The position numbers were made by a program, and so were the translations under genes. The notes under the pieces were generated by a model. The model was not told the origin of the DNA and searched no databases. It was given only the letters and a program-made list of their open reading frames with translations. A stretch of DNA of 6,805 nt from an uncultured Bacilli bacterium. GTDB lineage: Bacteria > Bacillota_I > Bacilli_A > RF39 > UBA660. The stretch covers positions 1 through 6,805 of the forward strand of contig CANRPB010000073.1 of assembly GCA_947632415.1 (NCBI GenBank), in the 5' to 3' direction. This document shows, piece after piece, positions 1 to 6,539 of this stretch (positions are counted from its first letter, which is position 1; every line of letters starts with the position of its first letter).

Positions 1-321
1 ATACAAAACCAATCATTGAAAACATCCATGAAACAACAGCAATAACCAAAAATTTTAACAACATCCTTATTAATAACGCCAAGTATCCGTAAAATACCAA
101 TTTCCTTTTCACAATAAGAAAACCGATATAAAATTAGAAAACAACAAAAAAGTAAACAAAATAAACACCAATAACATTCAACATATATTGATAATTAATA
201 CCATCAAAATAATTTAAATTGAGTTGAAATTTTACCTTGCTAAATACATTTGAATATAATTTTCCAATAAAACATCATACATTTCATGACGATTACTATA
301 TAAATAATAATTATGTAAAAA
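1..321 (-). pseudogene. Decayed FtsX-family ABC transporter permease (C-terminal part, runs off left edge)
   Basis: Translated on the minus strand, short pieces match the conserved C-terminal core of MacB/FtsX-type permeases, but each lies in a different frame. From about 205 to 137 a frame reads into YMLNVIGVYFVYFFVVF and stops at TAA (136-134). From 144 to 112 another reads LLFSNFISV and stops at TGA (111-109). From about 110 to 48 a third reads KEIGILRILG then INKDVVKIF. From 55 to 1 a fourth reads VIAVVSWMFSMIGFV. In intact family members these are one continuous stretch: a membrane helix, the KEIGILRALG signature, a cytoplasmic turn and the next helix. The piece from 321 to 235, containing LYSNRHEMYDVLLENY, may be the extracellular part just before the helix, but I am much less sure of it. 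No intact start or ribosome binding site is visible. So many frame changes in about 150 bases indicate a dead gene rather than one sequencing error. Its ATP-binding partner is not in the window. Confidence 0.72.
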
Positions 322-389
322 TTAGACATAAATAAACAAAACAAATTACAAAACCACATCAATTTTTTGATTAATTTTCTTAAAAATTT

Positions 390-410
390 CCAATACTAAT
401 ATTAGATTGG
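390..410. promoter_or_regulatory. 21-bp imperfect palindrome upstream of the PBP gene (operator or 5'-UTR hairpin)
   Basis: Outer arms CCAAT (390-394) and ATTGG (406-410) flank a perfect 10-base palindrome CTAATATTAG (396-405). One unpaired A at 395 is the only asymmetry. The element ends nine bases before the ATG at 420. Its last bases, GG at 409-410, are part of GGTG, the only Shine-Dalgarno-like sequence for the gene. It could be a dimeric repressor's operator, or an RNA hairpin that hides the ribosome binding site. No convincing -35/-10 pair was found nearby: TTGATT (367-372) has only poor -10 matches around 394-402. The function is inferred; the symmetry is seen directly. Confidence 0.45.
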
Positions 411-419
411 TGTGATAAT

Positions 420-2369
420 ATGAAGATATTAAAAAAACTCCTTAAATGGAACTGTACTTTTATAATTTTACTAATTGTCTGTTATGTATCACTATACATA
501 TACGCCCACTACTCAAAAAAACTATCAATATCAAGCGCTAATAACTACTACTTCTACGACATAAACGGCACCCAATACAGCAACGACGACTGGGTAAACC
601 TAAACGACATATCACCAGACTTAATAAACGCCAGTATCTCAACCGAAGACAAACACTTCTACAAACACTTCGGCTTCGACTACCTAAGAATAATCAAAGC
701 CATGTACAACAATATAAAAAGTAAAGAAACAGTAGAAGGAGCATCAACCATCTCCCAACAATACGCCAAAAACCTATTCCTTGACTTCGGAAAAACATGG
801 AAAAGAAAAATCGAAGAAGCATGGATAACAATCAAACTAGAAAGTCAATACAGCAAAAAAGAAATCCTCGAAGGATACCTAAACACCATCAACTACGGAG
901 GAGTCTTCGGAATAGAAAACGCCGCCCTATACTACTTCAACAAACACGCCAAAGACCTCGACCTAGCAGAAGCATCCATATTAGCCGGAATACCTAAATC
1001 ACCAAGCTACTACTCCCCCATATCAAACTATGATAACGCCAAAACCAGACAAAAAACAATCCTAAAAAGCATGGTAGACAACCAATACATAACCGAAGAA
1101 CAAGCCGAAACAGCCTACAACAAAGAACTAAACTTCATCGGAGACAAAACAAACGAAAACATAACCAGCCTAATGTACTACCAAGACGCCGTCATAAACG
1201 AACTAAAAAACATAAAAAACATCCCATCATCATTCCTAGAAACAAAAGGCCTAAAAATATACACAACCCTAAACATGGACTATCAAACAATACTCGACCA
1301 AAGCGTAACCGACAATCTAAAAGACAACAACGAAATACAAATATCAAGCATAATAATGGACCCTAACACCGGCGCCATATTAGCCCTCACAGGCGGAAGA
1401 GACTACAAAGAAAGCCAATACAACCGAGCCATAAGCGCCAAAAGACAAGTCGGATCAACAATAAAACCATTCCTATACTACGCCGCCCTTGAAAACGGCT
1501 TCACACCATCATCAACATTCATAAGCGAAAAAACAACATTCACCTTCTCAACCGACAAAACCTACAGTCCCAAAAACTACGGAGACACATACCCCAACAA
1601 ATCCATCAGCATGGAAGCAGCCATATCCTACTCAGACAACATCTTTGCAGTCAAAACACACCTCTTCCTAGGCGAAGAAACACTCGTAAACACACTAAAC
1701 AGAGTCGGAATCAATGAACAACTAGAAGCAATACCATCACTCGCACTAGGAACCGAAGAAATAAGCCTATACGAAATGATGGAAGCATACGGAACACTAG
1801 CAAGTAGTGGCGTAAAAAGAGAACCATACCTAATCGAAAAAGTAGAAGACGAAGACGGCAATATCCTATATCAACACGAAGACAAACCAGAAATCGTCCT
1901 AAACGAAAGTCAAGTATTTATCCTAAACGAAATGCTCACCAGTACCTACTCATCAGACTTCATCGACTACAACTACCCAACCCTAATCAGCCTCGCCGGC
2001 AAACTAAACCACAAATACGCCATAAAAACCGGAACAACAGACACCGACAGACTCATCTTCGGATTCAACAAAAACCTCCTCGTAGGCGTATGGAGCGGCT
2101 ACGACGACAACCGCGAAACACCATCAACCGACAGTTCCATAGCCAAAAACATCTGGTTTAACACCATCGAAAACTGCCTCAAAGACACCGAAGACGCATG
2201 GTATGACATCCCCAACAACGTCGTAGGCGTCATAGTCGACCCCATCAGCGGCGAACTAGCAACCGACGACACAGTCCATAAACGAATGTTTTACTACATC
2301 AAAGGAACAGAACCAATGTACGAAGACACAAACCTCGATATACTAATACCAACCATCAAAGAACAATAA
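420..2369 (+). CDS. Bifunctional class A penicillin-binding protein (PBP1A family)
   Basis: This membrane-anchored peptidoglycan synthase should polymerise lipid II into glycan strands and cross-link the stem peptides outside the membrane. The 649-residue protein has a short basic N-terminus and one membrane helix at about 12-31. The GT51 glycosyltransferase domain spans about 45-220. Its motifs are EDKHFYKHFGFD with the likely catalytic Glu76, GASTISQQ (107-114), KRKIEEAW (128-135) and KKEILEGYLNTINYGG (146-161). The transpeptidase domain follows with all three active-site motifs: S346-T-I-K349 (nucleophile Ser346), S405-D-N407 and K536-T-G538. It is shorter than many Bacillota PBP1 proteins because little follows the transpeptidase domain, but nothing essential is missing. 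The start has only a weak GGTG eight to eleven bases upstream, inside a palindrome. The gene converges on the alaS operon and is probably head-on to replication. Its codons end largely in C or A, following the strand bias of the region. Confidence 0.95.
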   Translation: MKILKKLLKWNCTFIILLIVCYVSLYIYAHYSKKLSISSANNYYFYDINGTQYSNDDWVNLNDISPDLINASISTEDKHFYKHFGFDYLRIIKAMYNNIKSKETVEGASTISQQYAKNLFLDFGKTWKRKIEEAWITIKLESQYSKKEILEGYLNTINYGGVFGIENAALYYFNKHAKDLDLAEASILAGIPKSPSYYSPISNYDNAKTRQKTILKSMVDNQYITEEQAETAYNKELNFIGDKTNENITSLMYYQDAVINELKNIKNIPSSFLETKGLKIYTTLNMDYQTILDQSVTDNLKDNNEIQISSIIMDPNTGAILALTGGRDYKESQYNRAISAKRQVGSTIKPFLYYAALENGFTPSSTFISEKTTFTFSTDKTYSPKNYGDTYPNKSISMEAAISYSDNIFAVKTHLFLGEETLVNTLNRVGINEQLEAIPSLALGTEEISLYEMMEAYGTLASSGVKREPYLIEKVEDEDGNILYQHEDKPEIVLNESQVFILNEMLTSTYSSDFIDYNYPTLISLAGKLNHKYAIKTGTTDTDRLIFGFNKNLLVGVWSGYDDNRETPSTDSSIAKNIWFNTIENCLKDTEDAWYDIPNNVVGVIVDPISGELATDDTVHKRMFYYIKGTEPMYEDTNLDILIPTIKEQ

Positions 2370-2397
2370 AAAATTGGCAAAACACCAATTTTTTTTT
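2368..2397. terminator. Bidirectional Rho-independent terminator between the PBP gene and alaS
   Basis: Right after the PBP stop codon, AAAAATTGG and CCAATTTTT form a stem closed by a seven-base loop (CAAAACA, 2378-2384). A run of T's ends at 2397 on the plus strand. Read from the minus strand, the same stem is followed by a T-rich tract from the A run before 2373. It therefore suits both converging transcripts. It is GC-poor, with two G-C pairs at the loop end, so the stem is modest and efficiency is uncertain. It overlaps the alaS stop codon (2396-2398). Confidence 0.75.
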
Positions 2398-4135
2398 ACT
2401 CCAAAACAGCCTTTATTCTCCTAACCCCAGCACTACAAGCCTCCTCCTTTATAATCCTAAAAGTACCAAGAACACTAGTATTAGAAACATGCGGACCACC
2501 ACACAACTCCCTAGAAACATCACCAATCTTATAAACAGTAACAACATCAGGATACTTCTCAATAAACATACACTCAGCACCAGACTTAATAGCCTCTTCC
2601 TTACTCATTTCCTCCTTAGTAACAGACAAACCATCACCAATCCACTTATTCACCAAATCCTCAACATCCCTCTTCTCACAATCCGTCAACTTATGATCAC
2701 AAGAAAAATCAAAACGCATCCTCTCCGGCGTAATATTAGAACCCTTTTGATGAACACCACTACCAACAACTACCCGCAAAGCAGCATTAAGCAAATGCGT
2801 AGCCGTATGATACTTAGTCTCAATCTCACTATTACCAGCAAGACCACCCTTAAACTTACCAGCCGAAGCCGTCCTCGATAAAGACTGATGCTCCTTAAAC
2901 CTCTCCTTAAAACCAGAAACATCAACCTTAAGCCCAAGCTCACAAGCAAGCTCAACCGTCAACTCAATCGGAAAACCATAAGTATCATACAAATGAAAAG
3001 CACAATCAGCATCAATATCATGCCCATCACGAGTCCTCTTATAAAACTCCCTTAAACCCTTCTCCAAAGTACGATTAAACTTCTCCTTCTCCATCTGCAA
3101 AACATCCAAAACAACCTGCCTATTTTGCTCAAGCTCAACATAATACCTCTTATACTCATCAATAACCGCATTCGCAATCCTTTGATCCCAATCAGAATTA
3201 ATATCAATACCAAGCTTCTTAGCATGACGAATAGCCCTTCGAATAAGCCTTCTTAAAATATAACCCTGATCAGTATTAGAAGGCTTTATCATCGCATTAT
3301 CAGCAGCAATAAAAACAGCCGTTCTAATATGATCAGCAACAATACGCATACTAACCTCATTACCATCATAAGACTTCGAAGAAACATCTTCAATCGTCTT
3401 AATAATATTCCTCCAAACACTAGTTTTATAATTATCAGTCACACCCTCATAAACAGCCAAAATACGCTCATAACCCATACCCGTATCAACATTCTTTTTA
3501 GGTAACTCCGTTATTGTACCATCAGGACTCTTATAAAACTCCATAAAAACATTATTCCAAATCTCAACCCATCTATCATCATCAGGATCAAAAACACAAG
3601 GAACCTCATCATCACTCCTAAAATAGAAAATCTCCGAATCACCACCACAAGGACCATACTCACCAGCAATCCAAAAATTATCACTCAAAAAAGCAATTCG
3701 TGAATCCTTAATACCCAAACTCCTCCAAACATCAGCACTAACATCATCCCTAGGAATTTGCTCATTACCAGAAAAAACAGTAACCGCAAGCCTCTCAACA
3801 GGAATATTCAAAACACGAGTCAAAAAATCAAAACTATAATTAATACTCTCAGTCTTAAAATAATCACCCAAAGACCAATTACCCAACATCTCAAAAAAAG
3901 TATGATGCGTCTTATCACCAACCTCATCAAGATCATTAGTCCTAATACACTTCTGATAATCAACAAGCCTTTTACCATAAGGATGCTCCTCACCCATCAA
4001 ATAAGGAATCAAAGGCTGCATCCCAGCCGTATTAAACAAAACCGACGGATCATTCTCCGGTACAACAGGCGCACTAGGAATTAACTTATGCCCATTCTTA
4101 ACAAAAAAATCAATAAACGAATCCTTCAAATTCAT
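2396..4135 (-). CDS. alaS: Compact alanyl-tRNA synthetase lacking the beta-barrel and C-Ala domains
   Basis: It charges tRNA-Ala with alanine in the cytoplasm. With the start chosen here it has 579 residues, against roughly 870-880 for usual bacterial AlaRS. The class II catalytic domain is intact: CIRTNDLDEVG (63-73), HHTFFEMLGNWSLGDYFK (77-94), WNNVFMEFYK (193-202), VDTGMGYER (216-224) and the motif 3 helix GYILRRLIRRAIRH (291-304). An editing domain follows with its four zinc ligands, HTATH (His443, His447) and CGGPH (Cys545, His549). The two parts are joined by a linker of about 24 residues (KFKGGLAGNSE), so the beta-barrel present in E. coli AlaRS is absent. The protein ends just after GVRRIKAV, so the C-terminal DHHA1/C-Ala domain is absent too. 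The ATG at 4135 is preferred because AAGGAG (4150-4145) lies nine bases away, versus three bases for the ATG at 4141. The upstream gene's TAG touches that alternative ATG. I recall similar compact AlaRS in candidate-phylum bacteria; this is from memory only. Confidence 0.93.
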   Translation of the reverse strand: MNLKDSFIDFFVKNGHKLIPSAPVVPENDPSVLFNTAGMQPLIPYLMGEEHPYGKRLVDYQKCIRTNDLDEVGDKTHHTFFEMLGNWSLGDYFKTESINYSFDFLTRVLNIPVERLAVTVFSGNEQIPRDDVSADVWRSLGIKDSRIAFLSDNFWIAGEYGPCGGDSEIFYFRSDDEVPCVFDPDDDRWVEIWNNVFMEFYKSPDGTITELPKKNVDTGMGYERILAVYEGVTDNYKTSVWRNIIKTIEDVSSKSYDGNEVSMRIVADHIRTAVFIAADNAMIKPSNTDQGYILRRLIRRAIRHAKKLGIDINSDWDQRIANAVIDEYKRYYVELEQNRQVVLDVLQMEKEKFNRTLEKGLREFYKRTRDGHDIDADCAFHLYDTYGFPIELTVELACELGLKVDVSGFKERFKEHQSLSRTASAGKFKGGLAGNSEIETKYHTATHLLNAALRVVVGSGVHQKGSNITPERMRFDFSCDHKLTDCEKRDVEDLVNKWIGDGLSVTKEEMSKEEAIKSGAECMFIEKYPDVVTVYKIGDVSRELCGGPHVSNTSVLGTFRIIKEEACSAGVRRIKAVLE

Positions 4136-4141
4136 ACTCAT

Positions 4142-4690
4142 CTACTCCTTCTCAATAATACTCTTTATAACATCCAACCTCTTCTTATACTCCAAAACAG
4201 ACCCATTATTATCAACATAAAAATCAGCAAACGCAATCGGACCCGCCTTAGCAATATTCTCAATCTCCGACAAATCACGAGAAACAGCCTCATCACGCGT
4301 TAAAGGCCTAACATCCCTACTCATCAACCTTTCATATCTAACACACCTATCAACAACAACACCAATAACACTCAAAGCATCACCATACTTATCCCTCAAA
4401 ATCTTAAGTTCATCCCAAGAATACAAACCATCCAAAACAACATTATCATGCTTAACCAACTCATCAATACGAGGCAACAACAAAAGAGCAAAAGCACCCA
4501 TACCATACTGTTTTCTAAGACTCTCACGCATCATTCTCTCATTAGATGGTGTAACATCCAAATTAGCCTCCTTCAACTTATCCATAGTAACACCACCAAA
4601 ATAAACCTTTTTATAACCCAAACTCTCAAAATAGTCACTAGCAATCGACTTACCACTACCACACATACCAACAATCGCCACAATACTCAT
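4142..4690 (-). CDS. P-loop nucleotide kinase, dephospho-CoA-kinase/UPF0200-like
   Basis: The 182-residue protein opens with a beta strand and Walker A motif GMCGSGKS (8-15), followed by ASDYFESLGY. Later come VVLDGLYSWDE (84-94), a strand ending in VVVDR (111-115), an arginine-rich lid-like stretch RLMSRDVRPLTRDE (121-134), and EIENIAKAGPIAFADFYVDN (142-161), ending in a predicted D-N-N-G turn. This layout is that of small nucleotide or dephospho-CoA kinases and the archaeal UPF0200 group. The real substrate cannot be read from the sequence. An upstream in-frame GTG at 4696 is rejected: the ATG at 4690 overlaps the previous gene's stop as ATGA, and GGAGGAG (4702-4696) sits five bases before it. 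The coupling suggests translation is linked to the upstream kinase gene. It is followed directly by alaS. A housekeeping coaE is usually near 200 residues with a different ending, so calling this CoaE would overreach. Confidence 0.8.
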   Translation of the reverse strand: MSIVAIVGMCGSGKSIASDYFESLGYKKVYFGGVTMDKLKEANLDVTPSNERMMRESLRKQYGMGAFALLLLPRIDELVKHDNVVLDGLYSWDELKILRDKYGDALSVIGVVVDRCVRYERLMSRDVRPLTRDEAVSRDLSEIENIAKAGPIAFADFYVDNNGSVLEYKKRLDVIKSIIEKE

Positions 4691-5229
4691 AAACACTCCT
4701 CCAAAATCTCATCAATAATTACACCCAAATCAACATTCCTATCATTATCAATAATATAATCATAACCATCATAACCAGACAAAGCCGTCTCCGTCACATG
4801 ACTTCTCTGACTATCAGTCAAAAAATTATCAGTTCCACATACACCTATAACATAAACATTATCAAAATTATTCCTAATACAATCAATTTCCTCAACAAAT
4901 CTCGCATCAGAAATAATAATAACATCAAAGAAATAAGAATAAACCTTAACATCCTCAATAATCCTATTTATCAAAAAACAATCGTCAATTTTCTCCTTAA
5001 TCAACTCAACACCAAGCTGTTGCAAAAAATCCCTCGGCTTACTCTCCTCATCACCATTCCATCCAATAATATTCCTCGCATACTCCTTCAAATAAGAAGC
5101 ATAAGCAAGAACAATCGCACTCGTAAAACGCTCTTTCATAGCACAAGCAATATAACTCTTACCACTCTGAGCCTTACCACACAAAACAAATATACGAGGA
5201 TTCCTCTTAACAAACTCAAGCCTACTCAT
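4687..5229 (-). CDS. Deoxynucleotide monophosphate kinase-like P-loop protein
   Basis: The 180-residue protein has a Walker A motif GKAQSGKS (18-25). It continues with KPRDFLQQLGVELIKEKIDD (64-83), IIISDARFVEEID (104-116), and SHVTETALSGYDGYDYIIDN (143-162). The SDxRF, HxTE and DYxIxN signatures are those of the dNMP-kinase-like family known from phages and many bacterial genomes, whose members phosphorylate deoxynucleoside monophosphates to diphosphates. The substrate here is not shown by the sequence. The start at 5229 is chosen over the longer ORF beginning at 5274. GAGG lies six bases upstream of 5229, while 5274 has no ribosome binding site and would overlap the previous gene by 53 bases. 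With the chosen start the overlap is eight bases (5222-5229). The gene looks like an old phage-type acquisition, but its base composition matches the neighbours, so any transfer was not recent. Confidence 0.8.
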   Translation of the reverse strand: MSRLEFVKRNPRIFVLCGKAQSGKSYIACAMKERFTSAIVLAYASYLKEYARNIIGWNGDEESKPRDFLQQLGVELIKEKIDDCFLINRIIEDVKVYSYFFDVIIISDARFVEEIDCIRNNFDNVYVIGVCGTDNFLTDSQRSHVTETALSGYDGYDYIIDNDRNVDLGVIIDEILEECL

Positions 5230-6385
5230 CAATATCCTCTTCACCAAATCTAAAAAGATTATACTTATCATCAAAATAAACTAAAATAGCCTTCAAAGAA
5301 GCAATAACAGGTGTAGAAATAAACATACCTAAAATACCCCAAAAATGACCAAATATCAAAAGACCAATCATAATCGTAACAGGGTGCAACTTCGTCGTCT
5401 TACTCATAACAAGAGGCTGAATAAAATTACCCTCTAAAAACTGAACAACAACAATTATTACAAGAGTCAAAATACCAACAGTCGGACTCTGAGAAAAACC
5501 AACAATCACCGCTGGAATACCACCAATATAAGGACCAGCATAAGGAATAATATTAGTCAAAGCACAAAACAAAGAAAACAGAAAAGGCGCCTTCAAACCA
5601 ATAATAACAAACCCAATCGAACTAACCACAAAAATCAACACTGAATCAACCAAAGCACCCATAACAAACTTTCGAAGAGAATGATTAACCTCATAAATCA
5701 ACTCATTAGTATTTCTCTGAATCTTTTTAGGAAATAAAGTAATTAAAGTCTCATTAACATTATCAAAACTCATAAGAAGATAAAAACCAATCACAAGACC
5801 AACAACAATAGCCCCCATTCCAGACAACAACTCCTTAACAAAATCAACCAACATCGAAGGCAAAGCAGAAGTCAAATTAGTACTTACCTCAATAATCTTA
5901 CCCATCGTCTCCTTTTCAATAGCCACAACATCAAGCCCATCAATAACACTCAAACGATTAAGAATCCCATCCAACCACAACTTACAATTATCAATTATAC
6001 TAGGAATAATCTTAATAAACTCATTTAACTGCTCAGACAACAAAGGAATAATACCACCAATAATCAAAATAAACAAACCAATCACCAAAACATACACAAA
6101 AGCAGTCCCAAGACTTCTCCTAACACCCCTCTTCTGTAACCACTTAACAAGAGGATCAAAAAGCCAGGCCACAATAAAACCAATAAACAAAGGCGCAATT
6201 ATCCTCAACAAAGTAAAAACAAAACCAACAATTCCCACCTCCTTAGTAAGGCGAACAATGGAATACAAACCAATAACAATCAAAAGTATATATAAAATCT
6301 TAAGAACCTTCTTAGCCAAAATAATCAAATCATTCAATTTTTGCTTATCAATCTCACGAACATTATCTCTTTTTCTCCCAAACAT
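5222..6385 (-). CDS. AI-2E family (PerM/YrrI-like) membrane transporter
   Basis: The 387-residue polytopic membrane protein has a basic N-terminus and hydrophobic segments at about 28-46, 52-76, 95-115, 188-206, 243-263, 266-297, 302-318 and 337-370. A mostly soluble helical stretch at about 117-187 is the usual family insert. Family signatures in the second half are NIIPYAGPYIGGIPA (278-292), FLEGNFIQPLVMSKTTKLHP (316-335) and a GxxGMFISTP ending (350-359). Members have been linked to autoinducer-2 export or to ion/proton antiport, so the substrate here is open. The start at 6385 is preceded by GGGATGG, a fair but imperfect ribosome binding site. It is the first gene of the minus-strand operon. 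The permease lying upstream of alaS matches the yrrI-alaS order in Bacillus subtilis, here with two kinase-like genes in between. Confidence 0.92.
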   Translation of the reverse strand: MFGRKRDNVREIDKQKLNDLIILAKKVLKILYILLIVIGLYSIVRLTKEVGIVGFVFTLLRIIAPLFIGFIVAWLFDPLVKWLQKRGVRRSLGTAFVYVLVIGLFILIIGGIIPLLSEQLNEFIKIIPSIIDNCKLWLDGILNRLSVIDGLDVVAIEKETMGKIIEVSTNLTSALPSMLVDFVKELLSGMGAIVVGLVIGFYLLMSFDNVNETLITLFPKKIQRNTNELIYEVNHSLRKFVMGALVDSVLIFVVSSIGFVIIGLKAPFLFSLFCALTNIIPYAGPYIGGIPAVIVGFSQSPTVGILTLVIIVVVQFLEGNFIQPLVMSKTTKLHPVTIMIGLLIFGHFWGILGMFISTPVIASLKAILVYFDDKYNLFRFGEEDIDE

Positions 6386-6408
6386 TTTACCATCCCATTT
6401 CTAAAAAT

Positions 6409-6437
6409 ATTATAACAAAATATCTATTTATTTACAA
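6409..6437 (-). promoter_or_regulatory. SigmaA-type promoter of the AI-2E/kinase/alaS operon
   Basis: On the minus strand a perfect TATAAT -10 box (6414-6409) is preceded by TTGTAA (6437-6432), four of six matches to the -35 consensus, with a 17-base spacer (6431-6415). Transcription would begin near 6402, leaving a leader of about 17 bases before the ATG at 6385. That leaves no room for a T-box or riboswitch at this promoter. No other strong promoter was seen inside the operon, although weak internal ones cannot be excluded. Confidence 0.65.
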
Positions 6438-6471
6438 TCAAAAAAGGAAGCTGGTTCAATAAATAAAATTA

Positions 6472-6525
6472 ATTTTTAAAATTTTTCATTTTTTTTGCAT
6501 TTTAAGAAGGATTTTTAAAATTTTT
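6472..6525. repeat. 15-bp AT-only direct repeat, two copies in the divergent intergenic region
   Basis: The same 15 bases, ATTTTTAAAATTTTT, occur at 6472-6486 and 6511-6525, 39 bases apart start to start. Each copy is nearly self-complementary and contains TAAAAT, which could serve as a -10 box for the rightward gene. The second copy has TTGCAT at 6495-6500 as a poor -35 with a short 15-base spacer. In sequence this AT-rich the match could be chance. Confidence 0.35.
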
Positions 6526-6539
6526 GTCGAATAATTATT

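Noticed and set aside
358..371. ATCAA-TTTT-TTGAT hairpin as a terminator before the PBP gene
   Set aside because: The stem has five base pairs with one G-C pair and lacks a proper T run. It is expected by chance in this AT-rich leader.
797..997. 66-residue plus-strand open frame inside the PBP gene
   Set aside because: It is an alternative frame of a well-supported gene, is very rich in Arg/Lys/Gln/His/Pro as frame-shifted A/C-rich DNA gives, and has no domain.
1628..1861. 77-residue minus-strand open frame opposite the PBP transpeptidase domain
   Set aside because: It is antisense to conserved catalytic sequence, is serine-rich and low in complexity, and has no ribosome binding site.
2770..2955. 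61-residue minus-strand frame rich in Leu and Arg within alaS
   Set aside because: It is a shifted frame of the same strand inside the editing-domain coding region and has low complexity.
2489..4084. Long plus-strand open frames opposite alaS (2489-2881 and 3758-4084)
   Set aside because: They are rich in Asn, Thr, Ile and Leu, typical of translated A/C-biased DNA. Stops are rare on this strand because T is scarce. alaS itself is fully supported.
4088..5253. Plus-strand open frames opposite the two kinase genes (4088-4303, 4448-4759, 4798-5253)
   Set aside because: They are composition artefacts of the same kind, with no recognisable motif and no ribosome binding site.
5230..5274. N-terminal extension of the dNMP-kinase-like protein (start at 5274)
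   Set aside because: No ribosome binding site precedes it, it would overlap the permease gene by 53 bases, and the family begins close to the P-loop.
6386..6408. T-box or riboswitch leader for the alaS operon
   Set aside because: The leader from the predicted start site is only about 17 bases, and alaS is the fourth gene with no intergenic space before it.
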